A model generated the notes under the pieces. That model ran no database searches. It was not told the origin of the DNA and was given only the letters and a program-made list of their open reading frames with translations. Below, one piece after another: positions 1-9,217 of a DNA stretch of 64,000 nucleotides; the first letter of the stretch is position 1, and the number at the start of each line of letters is the position of its first letter. The stretch is from assembly GCF_026241165.1 (NCBI RefSeq), contig NZ_JAPFQN010000001.1, positions 124,001 to 188,000 of the forward strand, given 5' to 3'. A program made the translations under genes and the position numbers. Source of the stretch: Mangrovivirga halotolerans (GTDB lineage: Bacteria; Bacteroidota; Bacteroidia; Cytophagales; Cyclobacteriaceae).

Positions 1-426
1 TCCATCTGGAAGTTTTTGACCATCTCACTAACCTCATTATAATAATTATAGTCGTCTGAGCCTTCTATCTTAACTGATTCTTTTGGATTATCCATATCGA
101 TAGACATTTCTATATCATCACCATCGTATGGAATAAAAACTTGTTCGTTATTACCAAAATTAAAAGCAACAAAAGCAGGTTGAGATACTGTCAATGTTCC
201 TTCGAAATTACCATCTTCATCAACTTGCAGAGTATCGATTACAATGAATCTGTTATTCTCCTGCCTTGAAACAGTAACCTGTGCAACAGCACTTCCATTT
301 ATTATCTCTCCCTGTACTTTCCCTGAATATTTACCGTTTGATTCTTCAGTATCATTTCCGGTTTCATTACAAGAAATTATTGCAGTTAATAAAAATAGAA
401 TAAAACTAAATTTTAATAGCTTCATA
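1..426 (-). CDS. Lipoprotein, partial (3' end beyond window)
   Basis: The reading frame starts with ATG at 426 and runs off the left edge, so only the first ~142 residues are visible. It opens with a short hydrophobic segment ending in the lipobox AIISC (Cys19), followed by an acidic, Asn-rich linker, so it should be a lipid-anchored envelope protein. The next ~100 residues are beta-rich (GKVQGEIINGS, then VIDTLQVDEDGNFEGTL), resembling the N-terminal DUF4369-type domain that precedes a thioredoxin/AhpC-TSA domain in many Bacteroidota lipoproteins. The thioredoxin part, if present, would lie outside the window. It begins 6 bp after gatB stops, so it is probably the third gene of the alaS-gatB operon. 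Confidence 0.7.
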
Positions 427-432
427 AGTTGT

Positions 433-1881
433 TTATTGATTTTTCAATTGTTCTTCTATCAAGGAAATTGTTTGTCTGGGATCAGCTTTACCTTTGCTTT
501 TCTTCATTACTTCACCCATAAAAAATTTTGACAAGCCCTTTTTGCCATTTTTCCAGGCTGTTACTTTTTCAGGATTTTGAGAAATAGCTTCATTGACCCA
601 ATCTAATAATTCATTTTCATCAGATTCAATAAGTAAACCTTTCTCCGCAGCCAACTTCTCAGGCTTAGTGCCATTTACCATCACCTCTGGTAAAAGTTCT
701 CGCACTGCTACATGCTGATTTACTTTACCAGAAGTACTTAATTCGATTAACGAGCTAAGAGCCTTTGGGTTTATATTTTCAAGCTTGATTTCGCTATTTT
801 GATTTATAAAACCTTTCACCGGTCCAACAAACCAGTTTGAAGCAACCTTTGGATCTATATTTTCCTTCAACATTGATTCAAAAAATTTCGCCTGAGATAT
901 TTCTTCACAGATTATCCGAGCTTTTTCCAACTCAATGCCATATTCGTTTATAAATCTTTGTTCTCTTTCTTCAGGCAATTCAGGCATTGCACTTTTAATC
1001 TCATTAATAAAGCTATCTGAAAGTTCGATTTCTGAAAGATCAGGGTCCGGAAAATAACGATAGTCGTTTAATGCTTCCTTGGTTCGCATGGCTCGCGTCT
1101 GATTCTTTTCAAGATCATACAACCTTGTTTCTGAGATTACAGTTTCACCTGATCGAATAAGCTCTGCCTGCCTTTTTATTTCAGCATTAATCGCTTTCTG
1201 GACATTCCTGACGGAATTCATATTTTTAATTTCGACCTTGTTGCCAAGCTTTTCAGATCCCACCGGTTTAATCGACACATTAGCATCGCAACGCAATGAA
1301 CCTTCTTCCATATTGGCATCGGAGATATCCAGCCATCGAACGAGTCTTCGTAAGTAGTTTAAAAATAAGGCCACTTCTGCTGAAGTGGACATACATGGAT
1401 TAGTTACCACTTCTAACAAAGGGGTTCCGGCCCTGTTGAGGTCGATCTTTGAGAAATCTTCTCCTTCAACATGAATCGATTTCCCGGCATCTTCCTCCAT
1501 ATGAATCTTATCGAGCGAAACAAATTTGTCACCGGATTCCGTTTTTATATTAACACCACCGCCTTTACAAACAGGAGTTCTGTCTTGAGTAAGCTGATAA
1601 CCTTTTGGAGAATCAGGATAAAAATAATTTTTCCTGTCAAAATACATTTTTTGAGCAATCTTGCATTCTAAAGCCAGGCCTAACTTTACTGCTTTACCCA
1701 ATACAGCCCTGTTTACCACGGGTAAAGTACCAGGATGGGCCAGAGAAACCGGGCTCACTAATGTATTCGGATCAGCACCGTATTTCACCGGATCATCACA
1801 AAATATTTTACTTTTTGTGTTCAACTGAACATGGACCTCAAGTCCGATCACAGGCTCATATTGTTGTCCGGAAATCTCCAT
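433..1881 (-). CDS. gatB: Asp-tRNA(Asn)/Glu-tRNA(Gln) amidotransferase subunit B
   Basis: GatB is the kinase/tRNA-binding subunit of GatCAB, which converts mischarged Asp-tRNA(Asn) and/or Glu-tRNA(Gln) to the amide form. The 482 residues match the family's usual length. The signature FDRKNYFYPDSPKGYQLTQ is at residues 81-99, preceded by VIGLEVHVQL; the C-terminal third is the helical YqeY-like tail that contacts tRNA. The CPxC found near residue 43 in many GatBs reads SPVS here, followed by LAHPGTLP; I believe this variant is common in Bacteroidota. It starts 5 bp after alaS stops, so translation machinery genes are co-transcribed. No gatA or gatC is visible. Assignment is secure; which tRNA it serves cannot be told. 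Confidence 0.96.
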   Translation of the reverse strand: MEISGQQYEPVIGLEVHVQLNTKSKIFCDDPVKYGADPNTLVSPVSLAHPGTLPVVNRAVLGKAVKLGLALECKIAQKMYFDRKNYFYPDSPKGYQLTQDRTPVCKGGGVNIKTESGDKFVSLDKIHMEEDAGKSIHVEGEDFSKIDLNRAGTPLLEVVTNPCMSTSAEVALFLNYLRRLVRWLDISDANMEEGSLRCDANVSIKPVGSEKLGNKVEIKNMNSVRNVQKAINAEIKRQAELIRSGETVISETRLYDLEKNQTRAMRTKEALNDYRYFPDPDLSEIELSDSFINEIKSAMPELPEEREQRFINEYGIELEKARIICEEISQAKFFESMLKENIDPKVASNWFVGPVKGFINQNSEIKLENINPKALSSLIELSTSGKVNQHVAVRELLPEVMVNGTKPEKLAAEKGLLIESDENELLDWVNEAISQNPEKVTAWKNGKKGLSKFFMGEVMKKSKGKADPRQTISLIEEQLKNQ

Positions 1882-1886
1882 AAGAA

Positions 1887-4511
1887 TTATATTTTTTCCT
1901 GAATCAGTTTTTTGGCTTCATTTACAGCATTATCCAACCCACTGACATCCTTTCCTCCGGCTGTAGCAAAAAATGGCTGTCCGCCACCTCCACCTTTGAT
2001 ATTTTTAGCTAATTGACGGACCCACTGGCCGGCGTTTCTTTCATCATTAGTAAGTTCTTCACTGATCACAACAGCGATCTGTGGCTTACCGGCAATATCT
2101 GCAGCGATCACAGCTATGATAGGTCCGTGTTCATTTTTAAGTTGAAAAGCCAGATTCTTTAAAGAGTCAGCATCAGGTAATGAAACCTTCTCAGTAAGAA
2201 TATTCATTCCGTTCTTCTCTTCGATCTTCTCGAAAAGTTGTTTTTTAACTAATTGGGCTTTCTCCTTATTAGCTTCTTCCATTGCTTTTGAAAGCTTGTT
2301 CCTTTCTTCGATCACATTTGTCAATCCCTGAACGAGATTCTTAGGATTTTTAAGCAACTCTCTTACTTCATTTAAAAGTTGAAGTTCCTTTTCTATATAT
2401 TCCTGAGCTGCAGAACCAGTAATCGCTTCTATCCTTCTTACTCCTGCTGCTACTGAACCTTCTGATATGATCTTAAAAAGTCCGATCTGTCCTGTAAATG
2501 GAACGTGTGTTCCACCACAAAGCTCTACTGAATAATCTTTATCAAAAGTAATGACCCGAACAAAATCACCGTATTTTTCACCGAACAACGCCATAGCACC
2601 GGCTTCTTTAGCTTCTTCTATCGGTACATTTCGTTTTTCGCTTAACTCAATATTTGCCCTGATCTTATCATTGACAATTTTCTCAATCTCACGAATTTCT
2701 TCATCTGTTACTTTTTGAAAATGAGAAAAATCAAATCTTAATACCTCTGGCGATACTAATGACCCACGCTGTTGAACGTGATCTCCCAGAACTTTTCTTA
2801 AAGCTGCATGTAGCAAGTGTGTAGCGGAGTGATTATTCATTGTCTTCACTCTTTTTTCTCTATCCACTTTAAGTTCGAATTGCGCATTAAGGTTTTCAGG
2901 AAGCTTTTTAGAAAAATGGATAATCAGATCATTTTCCTTTTTCGTATCAAAAATAGGGATCTTTTCATCAGCACCAATTGCGATACCCTTATCTCCTACC
3001 TGTCCACCAGACTCAGCATAAAACGGAGTCTTTTCAAATACCAATTGATATATAGTATTCTTTTTATCTTTTACTTCCCTGTATCTTAATAATCTGGATG
3101 TCGTTTCGAGTTCTTCATAACCGGTAAAAGTTACTTCCTCTCCTTCTTCTACCACCATCCAGTCACCTTTTTCCTGTACTGCAGCTTGTCTTGATCTATC
3201 CTTCTGGATCTTCATCTCAGCCTCAAATCCAGGCTCATCAATAGAATAACCTTTTTCTCTTGCGATCAAAGCTGTTAAATCAACCGGAAAACCGTAAGTA
3301 TCATAAAGCTCAAAGACCGCCTTTCCACTGATAACATCACCTTTATTTAGACTGGAAGTTATTTGCTCCAGACGCTTAAGGCCATTTTCAAGTGTACGAA
3401 GAAAATTTGCTTCTTCTTCTTTTACCACTTTACTGACAAAAGCCTTTTGTTGTTCAAGCTCTGAAAAAACTCCTTTAAATTGCTCTGCTAAAACATCTAC
3501 TAGCTCAAACAAGAAAGGAGATGAAAAATTAAGGAAAGTATAACCATATCGGACCGCTCTTCTCAATATTCTTCTGATAACATATCCTGCCTTATTATTT
3601 GAAGGCAACTGTCCATCAGCGATAGCAAACGAAATTGCTCTGATATGGTCAGAAATAACCCTTACAGCAATATCTGTTTTTTCATCAGAACCATATTTCA
3701 CACCGGCTTTTTTCTCCAAATGATTAATAAGTGGCATGAAGACATCGGTATCGTAATTTGAAGCTTTGTTCTGAATCGCCATACAAAGTCTTTCAAATCC
3801 CATCCCGGTATCAATATGTTTATTAGGAAGATCGACAAGGGAACCGTCAGCTTTCCTGTTAAATTCCATGAAAACCAGATTCCATATCTCCACAACCAAA
3901 GGATGGTCTTCATTAACTAGTTCCTTGCCTTCCTTTTGTTTTCTGTCATCATCAGATCTCAGGTCTATATGAATTTCAGAACATGGACCACACGGGCCAG
4001 TATCTCCCATTTCCCAGAAATTATCTTTTTTTCCAGCTGAAAGAATTCTGTCCTCGCTTATCCAATCCTTCCAGTGATCAAAAGCTTCTTTATCAAAATC
4101 AAGGTTATCATCTTTATCTCCCCCGAAAACAGTGACGTAAAGTCTGTCTTTTGGCAGTTTATAAACTTCGGTCAGCAATTCCCATGCCCATGCAATGGCC
4201 TCCTTCTTGAAATAATCTCCAAAAGACCAGTTACCAAGCATTTCAAACATGGTATGGTGATAGGTATCCATACCGACTTCTTCCAGGTCATTATGCTTTC
4301 CTGATACTCTTAAGCACTTTTGGGTATCAGCTACCCGTTTATCCTGAGGATCTGTATTTCCCAGAAAGTAATCTTTAAACTGGTTCATCCCCGCGTTAGT
4401 AAACATCAAGGTAGGGTCATTTTTTACTACCATTGGTGCAGAAGGAACTATTTTATGCTGCTTTCCCTCGAAAAAATTTAAAAATTGCTGCCTGATTTCT
4501 GCGGAATTCAT
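1887..4511 (-). CDS. alaS: Alanyl-tRNA synthetase
   Basis: This class II synthetase attaches alanine to tRNA(Ala) in the cytoplasm. At 874 residues it is full length. The N-terminal catalytic core begins with the family-typical QQFLNFF...FTNAGMNQFKDYFLG. The editing domain carries HSATHLLH near residue 565 and CGGTHVPFTG near 670, together forming the zinc-bound HxxxH...CxxxH deacylation site. The C-terminal DHHA1/C-Ala domain has the GGGGGQPFFATAGG loop near 840. It leads an operon with gatB and a lipoprotein. A candidate promoter lies at 4655-4687. Nothing is missing or truncated. Confidence 0.98.
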   Translation of the reverse strand: MNSAEIRQQFLNFFEGKQHKIVPSAPMVVKNDPTLMFTNAGMNQFKDYFLGNTDPQDKRVADTQKCLRVSGKHNDLEEVGMDTYHHTMFEMLGNWSFGDYFKKEAIAWAWELLTEVYKLPKDRLYVTVFGGDKDDNLDFDKEAFDHWKDWISEDRILSAGKKDNFWEMGDTGPCGPCSEIHIDLRSDDDRKQKEGKELVNEDHPLVVEIWNLVFMEFNRKADGSLVDLPNKHIDTGMGFERLCMAIQNKASNYDTDVFMPLINHLEKKAGVKYGSDEKTDIAVRVISDHIRAISFAIADGQLPSNNKAGYVIRRILRRAVRYGYTFLNFSSPFLFELVDVLAEQFKGVFSELEQQKAFVSKVVKEEEANFLRTLENGLKRLEQITSSLNKGDVISGKAVFELYDTYGFPVDLTALIAREKGYSIDEPGFEAEMKIQKDRSRQAAVQEKGDWMVVEEGEEVTFTGYEELETTSRLLRYREVKDKKNTIYQLVFEKTPFYAESGGQVGDKGIAIGADEKIPIFDTKKENDLIIHFSKKLPENLNAQFELKVDREKRVKTMNNHSATHLLHAALRKVLGDHVQQRGSLVSPEVLRFDFSHFQKVTDEEIREIEKIVNDKIRANIELSEKRNVPIEEAKEAGAMALFGEKYGDFVRVITFDKDYSVELCGGTHVPFTGQIGLFKIISEGSVAAGVRRIEAITGSAAQEYIEKELQLLNEVRELLKNPKNLVQGLTNVIEERNKLSKAMEEANKEKAQLVKKQLFEKIEEKNGMNILTEKVSLPDADSLKNLAFQLKNEHGPIIAVIAADIAGKPQIAVVISEELTNDERNAGQWVRQLAKNIKGGGGGQPFFATAGGKDVSGLDNAVNEAKKLIQEKI

Positions 4512-4654
4512 GAATTACCTTTAATTTTTTATAAAATCGTACATTAATAGATTTTTGGCAATAATCTAATTTAATATTTCATTATTTTTTACCGATATTT
4601 GCCGTTACCGTTAATTGACCAACGATTCTGTTAATCATTATTTAACATGTCGGG

Positions 4655-4687
4655 CAAAAATACAAGTTTTAAAATTGTATACGACAA
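4655..4687 (-). promoter_or_regulatory. Candidate promoter for alaS
   Basis: Read on the minus strand, TTG (4687-4685) is followed after 22 bp by TATTTTTG (4662-4655), matching the Bacteroidota -33/-7 pattern TTG...TAnnTTTG. It would give a leader of about 140 nt before alaS. The TTG overlaps the first codon region of the divergent M23 peptidase gene. The motif match is visible; activity is inferred. Confidence 0.45.
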
Positions 4688-5665
4688 ATGGCTAGAATAA
4701 AATATTATTACGACACAGAAACTTGTAAGTATGAGCGTGTGAAAGTGTCAACATGGGATGTGGTGCTGAATTTTATGGGTTTCATGTTCGTTTCAGTATT
4801 GATCGCTTTTGGACTCGTACTAGCATACTTTTTTATCTTTGACTCTCCTAAAGAGCAAATTTTAAAGCAGGAAAACCGTGCTTTGAGGGATTCTCTGACT
4901 AATTGGCAGAGAGAAATAAGCCTGCAAAGAGACTATGTGGCTTACCTGCAACAGAGAGATGAAAGAATTTACAGGCAGATTATGGAAGCCGATCCGCTAC
5001 CATCTTCAATCCGTGAAATGGGAATGGGTGGTGCCGATCGATATAAAAAATACAGAGAATTAGATCTGCCGGATGTACTTTCAAATACCAGAAAGAAGAT
5101 TGATAAGCTTAATAAGGAAATGTATGCGCAGTCCCTGTCTTTCGATGAGATTGAGAAACTTGCAGAAAATAAAAATAAAATGCTGGCGAGTATACCCGCT
5201 ATACAGCCAATCCGAAACCAGGAACTTACAAGGCTTGCATCAGGATATGGTTTGAGAATGCACCCGATTTATAAAGTTCGTAAAATGCACTGGGGAATAG
5301 ACTTCTCTGCTCCACGAGGCACCCCTATTTACTCCACAGGCGATGGAAAAATATCCAGAGTCGTGCGATCAAATAAAAGAACCGGTTATGGTAATTATGT
5401 TGAGATCGATCACGGATATGGATTTAAAACCCGATATGCCCATATGCAGACAATTTCTGTAAAAGTGGGCCAAAAAGTGATTAGGGGAGAAACTATCGGG
5501 AAAGTTGGTAATACCGGTGGTTCAACAGCTCCACACTGTCATTATGAAATCATGAAAGATGGTAAAAAAGTCGATCCGATCTTATATATGATCATGGATG
5601 TAACCGACGAAGAATATCAAAAATTACTTGACCTTGCATCTATCGAAAACCAGTCACTTGGGTAA
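4688..5665 (+). CDS. M23 family metallopeptidase, membrane anchored
   Basis: This is a LytM/M23-type zinc endopeptidase expected to cut peptidoglycan cross-bridges in the periplasm. Residues 28-51 form one transmembrane segment without a cleavage site, giving an N-in anchor. Residues 55-165 are charged and helical, likely coiled coil. The LytM domain covers about 185-300 with all zinc/catalytic residues: H201 and D205 (HWGID), H252 (RYAH) and H283/H285 (HCH). The divergent alaS on one side and a MerR gene downstream are an arrangement I recall from other Bacteroidota, here interrupted by a CapA-like gene. A strong terminator follows. Confidence 0.93.
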   Translation: MARIKYYYDTETCKYERVKVSTWDVVLNFMGFMFVSVLIAFGLVLAYFFIFDSPKEQILKQENRALRDSLTNWQREISLQRDYVAYLQQRDERIYRQIMEADPLPSSIREMGMGGADRYKKYRELDLPDVLSNTRKKIDKLNKEMYAQSLSFDEIEKLAENKNKMLASIPAIQPIRNQELTRLASGYGLRMHPIYKVRKMHWGIDFSAPRGTPIYSTGDGKISRVVRSNKRTGYGNYVEIDHGYGFKTRYAHMQTISVKVGQKVIRGETIGKVGNTGGSTAPHCHYEIMKDGKKVDPILYMIMDVTDEEYQKLLDLASIENQSLG

Positions 5666-5689
5666 TAGATAGTCAAATACAATATTTTA

Positions 5690-5726
5690 AAGCAACACAC
5701 CTTTATTTAATGTGTTGCTTTTTTTT
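5690..5726 (+). terminator. Rho-independent terminator after M23 peptidase gene
   Basis: A 10-bp perfect stem (5690-5699 with 5711-5720, arm AAGCAACACA) is followed by a run of T. It ends the M23 peptidase transcript. It also contains the GTG at 5712 that could be mistaken for the start of the next gene. Confidence 0.9.
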
Positions 5727-5747
5727 AAACTCATTCAGCATCAAATT

Positions 5748-6929
5748 ATGAAAAACCAGCTTTTAATAATTTTTACAGTTCTTATTGTTTTATTATCATC
5801 CTGTGCAGGAAGTAAACGAATTACACCTCCTGCACCCATAGTGAAAAAAGATCTGACCGAGACTCCGTTTCTTCTTGGCAACTTAGCACTGAACAATAAC
5901 GAGGCTCTAATAAAAGCTCAGTATGCAGCTAATGAGATCAATGTTCTTCTCGACACAATTAGCGTCATTGGTGTAGGTGATATCATGATCGGCACTAATT
6001 TTCCAAAACCAGAATATCTCCCTTCTGATAGCGGAAAATATCAATTGGCTTATGTCAAAGAATATCTAAAGGATGCGGATATTACTTTTGGAAATTTAGA
6101 AGGTGTATTACTTGATGAGGGTGGTGAACCTAAATATTGTAAAGATCCGAGTATATGCTACCTTTTCAGATCTCCGGAATATTATGCTCAACATTTTGTC
6201 GATGCAGGTATTGATGTGATGAGTACCGCCAACAACCATGCTGGTGACTTTGGTAATACCGGTCGATTGACTACAATGAAGACACTTGATCAATATGGAA
6301 TACATCATGCAGGTCAGTCTGTGAAACCGTATACTATGTTTGAAAAAGATGGCATCAAATATGGCTTTGCTGCATTTGCCCCTAATACTGCTACTCAGAG
6401 CATAACTGATTATGAAGCTGCCGCAAGAATAATCCAACATCTCGATAGCCTTAATGATATTGTCATTGTAAGTTTCCATGGTGGAGCTGAAGGGTCAAAA
6501 CACGAGCATGTTACCAGGGAAACTGAAACTTTTTATGGAGAAAACCGAGGCAATGTTTACAAATTTTCTCATTGGGTAATCGACAATGGGGCTGATATAG
6601 TATTTGGTCATGGCCCACATGTTACCAGAGCACTAGAAGTATACAATAATCGATTCATTTCTTATTCTCTAGGAAACTTTGCTACTTACAATCGATTCAA
6701 TCTCAGAGGAGTAAACGGAATAGCCCCATTAGTAAAAGTTTACACAACCAGGAATGGGGAGTTTTTATATGGCGATATCGTTCCAATAATTCAGGAAGGC
6801 CGGGGAATTCCAAAGATAGATCCAGACAAACGAGTAATCAGAAGGTTACAGCAACTAACGGCAGAAGATTTTCCCGAATCAAAAATATTCATTGATGATT
6901 CAGGAAAAATTACTTATTTTGGATTTTAG
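5748..6929 (+). CDS. CapA-family (PGA_cap) metallophosphatase-like lipoprotein
   Basis: A 393-residue protein of the CapA/PGA_cap family, which has a calcineurin-like fold and in some bacteria acts in poly-gamma-glutamate or other envelope polymer handling. Family landmarks in order: GVGDIMIG, GNLEGVL, TANNHAGDFG, VSFHGGAEG and GHGPHVTRALE...SLGNFATY. The ATG at 5748 is chosen because it directly yields a signal peptide ending in the lipobox LLSSC (Cys19). The in-frame GTG at 5712 lies inside the terminator stem of the previous gene. No other cap genes are nearby, so the substrate is unknown; an envelope role is inferred. Confidence 0.88.
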   Translation: MKNQLLIIFTVLIVLLSSCAGSKRITPPAPIVKKDLTETPFLLGNLALNNNEALIKAQYAANEINVLLDTISVIGVGDIMIGTNFPKPEYLPSDSGKYQLAYVKEYLKDADITFGNLEGVLLDEGGEPKYCKDPSICYLFRSPEYYAQHFVDAGIDVMSTANNHAGDFGNTGRLTTMKTLDQYGIHHAGQSVKPYTMFEKDGIKYGFAAFAPNTATQSITDYEAAARIIQHLDSLNDIVIVSFHGGAEGSKHEHVTRETETFYGENRGNVYKFSHWVIDNGADIVFGHGPHVTRALEVYNNRFISYSLGNFATYNRFNLRGVNGIAPLVKVYTTRNGEFLYGDIVPIIQEGRGIPKIDPDKRVIRRLQQLTAEDFPESKIFIDDSGKITYFGF

Positions 6930-6955
6930 AAACCGGATAAAAAGATCTTCAAATA

Positions 6956-7294
6956 GTGCCGTATAAGGAAAAAGAAATAGAAAAAAAATATTTTTCAATC
7001 GGAGAAGTTGCTGAAATAATCAATGTAGCACCTTCCCTCATTCGATTCTGGGAATCTGAATTTGACGTGATCAAGCCTAAAAAAAACAAAAAAGGCAACC
7101 GGATTTTCACTAAAAAAGATATAGAAAGCATTAAAATGATCTATCACCTTGTAAAAGAAAAAGGATATACCTTGCAAGGGGCAAAAGATGCTTTAAAAAA
7201 TAACAACCAACAAATAGTTTCCAAATTGGAAGTGATCGGAAAGTTGAAAGACATTCGTGAATTTCTAACTGAATTAAAAAGGAAACTGGATTAA
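6956..7294 (+). CDS. MerR family transcriptional regulator
   Basis: A 112-residue DNA-binding protein with a MerR-type winged helix at residues 11-78: FSIGEVAEIINVAPSLIRFW is the helix-turn-helix and KGNRIFTKKDIE the wing. A short coiled-coil tail (about 80-112) would mediate dimerisation. There is no C-terminal effector domain, so it belongs to the short MerR group without an obvious ligand. The first codon is GTG; no ATG precedes the conserved region. It starts 26 bp after the CapA-like gene and ends 28 bp before dprA, so the three may be co-transcribed. Targets unknown. Confidence 0.9.
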   Translation: MPYKEKEIEKKYFSIGEVAEIINVAPSLIRFWESEFDVIKPKKNKKGNRIFTKKDIESIKMIYHLVKEKGYTLQGAKDALKNNNQQIVSKLEVIGKLKDIREFLTELKRKLD

Positions 7295-7322
7295 GATTTA
7301 TTGACTAAAGTAATTTTTATTT

Positions 7323-8441
7323 ATGAAGGATAACCTGCAATATGTTATTGCATTGCAGTATATCCCTGGTATCGGTTCAAAAACAGCTAAACTATTAATC
7401 AGCTATTTGGGTTCTGCTGAGAAGTTGTTTTTTATGCCTAGAGGCAAACTAAAAAGCATACCCGGGATAGGTGACGCATTTATTAAAAGGATTACCACCG
7501 AAGCGAAAGAAAATGCCCTTAAAAAAGCTGAGGATCTAATTTTAAAATGTAATAAACTGAAAATTGGGATTTGTTCTTTTTATGACGATGACTATCCTCT
7601 CAGATTAAAAGAATGCGTTGATGCGCCATTAATTCTATATTATAAAGGCAACTTCAATACCCTTAAAAGTAAAAAAGCCCTTGCAGTTGTCGGAACAAGA
7701 AATGCTTCTTCTTATGGTCTTCAAATAACAGAAAAAATTATCAGGGAACTTGCCGGCCAAAAAGGAATATTAACCATCAGTGGATTAGCCAAAGGTATAG
7801 ATGCTAAAGCACACAAAGCCTCTATGACCAACAATATACCTACGGTTGGAGTTTTAGGCCATGGCCTGGATATGATCTACCCAGCTTCTCATAAAACGTT
7901 AGCCAAAGATATGATTAAAGATGGGTGTCTGTTATCAGAGTATCCTCCGGGCACTCTTCCTGATCATCATAATTTCCCTATGAGAAACAGAATAGTAGCT
8001 GGTATCGCTGATGCGGTTTTAGTTGTGGAAGCTGCTGCTAAAGGTGGAGCACTTATCACAGCAGATCTGGCTCAGGGTTATAGCAGGGAAGTTTTTGCTA
8101 TACCGGGAAACCTTACTTCAAATTATAGCACAGGATGTAACGAATTAATCAGAAAAAATACTGCAGCAATAGTCACGAAAGCTACTGATATAATCGAAGC
8201 GTTAAATTGGGATATTAATGAAGTTCAAAATAAAATTATTCCTGAAGCAATTGACCTTTCCTTATTTAGCTCTGAGGAAAGACAACTTATTAAGGTTCTT
8301 CAAGACAATCCGGATGGATTGCATGTAGATGCACTAAGCTGGATGAGTCAGGTTCCTTTACCCAAAATGGCTTCTATATTATTATCTCTGGAATTACAGG
8401 GAGTCATTAAAGCACTCCCCGGAAAAACCTTCACCCTTTAA
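7323..8441 (+). CDS. dprA: DNA-processing protein DprA
   Basis: DprA (Smf) binds incoming single-stranded DNA and loads RecA during natural transformation. The 372 residues show an N-terminal helix-hairpin-helix/SAM-like region (IPGIGSKTAKLL and IPGIGDAFIKR), the Rossmann-like DprA core (VVGTRNASSYG, SGLAKGIDAKAHKAS, GHGLDMIYP, SEYPPGTLPDHHNFPMRNR, EAAAKGGALITA) and a C-terminal winged helix from about 310. Length and motifs are normal. No other competence genes are in the window, so whether the strain is transformable is open. It ends in a bidirectional terminator shared with the convergent TPR gene. Confidence 0.96.
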   Translation: MKDNLQYVIALQYIPGIGSKTAKLLISYLGSAEKLFFMPRGKLKSIPGIGDAFIKRITTEAKENALKKAEDLILKCNKLKIGICSFYDDDYPLRLKECVDAPLILYYKGNFNTLKSKKALAVVGTRNASSYGLQITEKIIRELAGQKGILTISGLAKGIDAKAHKASMTNNIPTVGVLGHGLDMIYPASHKTLAKDMIKDGCLLSEYPPGTLPDHHNFPMRNRIVAGIADAVLVVEAAAKGGALITADLAQGYSREVFAIPGNLTSNYSTGCNELIRKNTAAIVTKATDIIEALNWDINEVQNKIIPEAIDLSLFSSEERQLIKVLQDNPDGLHVDALSWMSQVPLPKMASILLSLELQGVIKALPGKTFTL

Positions 8442-8444
8442 AAT

Positions 8445-8478
8445 ACAAAAGCCGCTATAAAGCGGCTTTTGTTTATAC
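8445..8478. terminator. Bidirectional terminator between dprA and TPR gene
   Basis: A 12-bp perfect stem (arm ACAAAAGCCGCT at 8445-8456, partner 8461-8472) with a 4-nt loop. The A-rich start and T-rich end let it serve both the plus-strand dprA and the minus-strand TPR gene that ends at 8495. Confidence 0.85.
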
Positions 8479-8494
8479 TGAATTACAAATTACT

Positions 8495-9109
8495 TTATTT
8501 GTTACATTTTTCTCTGATCACTTCATAAACGTTGAAGTCACCAAGTTCACCCGCCTTACTTAAATCAAGACATCCATCCTCTTTCTGCCCATATTCTACT
8601 CTAAGAACACCTCTTAGATAATAAGCATCCGGGTTTTTTGGTTCCATCTCGATAATTCTCGAGCAGTCATTTATTGCATCTTTATAAGCTTCAAGCTCAA
8701 GTTTGGCCTGACCTCTCATATAGTAAGCATCAACAAAACTCGGGTTTAACTCAATTGCTTTCGTGAAATCAGCAATAGCGCCGTAGTAATCCTGCATTTC
8801 AAATTTAACACCACCCCTTTCATAATAGGCTTCATGTGCTTCAGAGTTAATATCAATTACCCTGTTAAAATCAAGCATCGCTCCTTTATAATCCTGAAGA
8901 ATTTTCTTAACCTTTCCACGATTAAAATATGCAGGATCATAATTCTCATCCACCTCGATCGCTTTATTAAAAAGTTTTAAAGCCTCTCTGTAATTGCGGG
9001 CTTCAAAATACTTCATTCCTTCTTCAGTGATTTCTTTAGCGCTATTATTTCTTGCCTGAAGGCTAAACGCAGTTAGAACGATTATTAAAAAGTAAGTTAG
9101 TCTTTTCAT
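8495..9109 (-). CDS. Secreted tetratricopeptide repeat protein
   Basis: A 204-residue protein made almost wholly of about five TPR units after a signal peptide (MKRLTYFLIIVLTAFSLQA). Repeat landmarks include EARNYREALKLFNKAIEVD, LQDYKGAMLDFNRVIDIN, MQDYYGAIADFTKAIELN and LEAYKDAINDCSRIIEME. TPRs form a superhelical scaffold for protein partners, so a periplasmic adaptor role is inferred; the partner cannot be told. Start chosen at the ATG at 9109 because it places the signal peptide at the N-terminus; a longer frame to 9160 adds 17 residues that spoil it. It lies 109 bp downstream of the HMG-CoA lyase gene on the same strand. Confidence 0.85.
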   Translation of the reverse strand: MKRLTYFLIIVLTAFSLQARNNSAKEITEEGMKYFEARNYREALKLFNKAIEVDENYDPAYFNRGKVKKILQDYKGAMLDFNRVIDINSEAHEAYYERGGVKFEMQDYYGAIADFTKAIELNPSFVDAYYMRGQAKLELEAYKDAINDCSRIIEMEPKNPDAYYLRGVLRVEYGQKEDGCLDLSKAGELGDFNVYEVIREKCNK

Positions 9110-9217
9110 AAAAAAGTTTGTTTTATTGACCAGGTACAAGTATATACCTTTAATATACAAATAGTGACCTAATGTTATAAAACGATGATGTAAGGTTAAA
9201 GTGCTTCTACTAACCTT

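Noticed and set aside
5712-5747. GTG at 5712 as start of the CapA-like gene
   Set aside because: It lies in the downstream arm of the M23 terminator and would put 12 residues before a perfect lipoprotein signal peptide.
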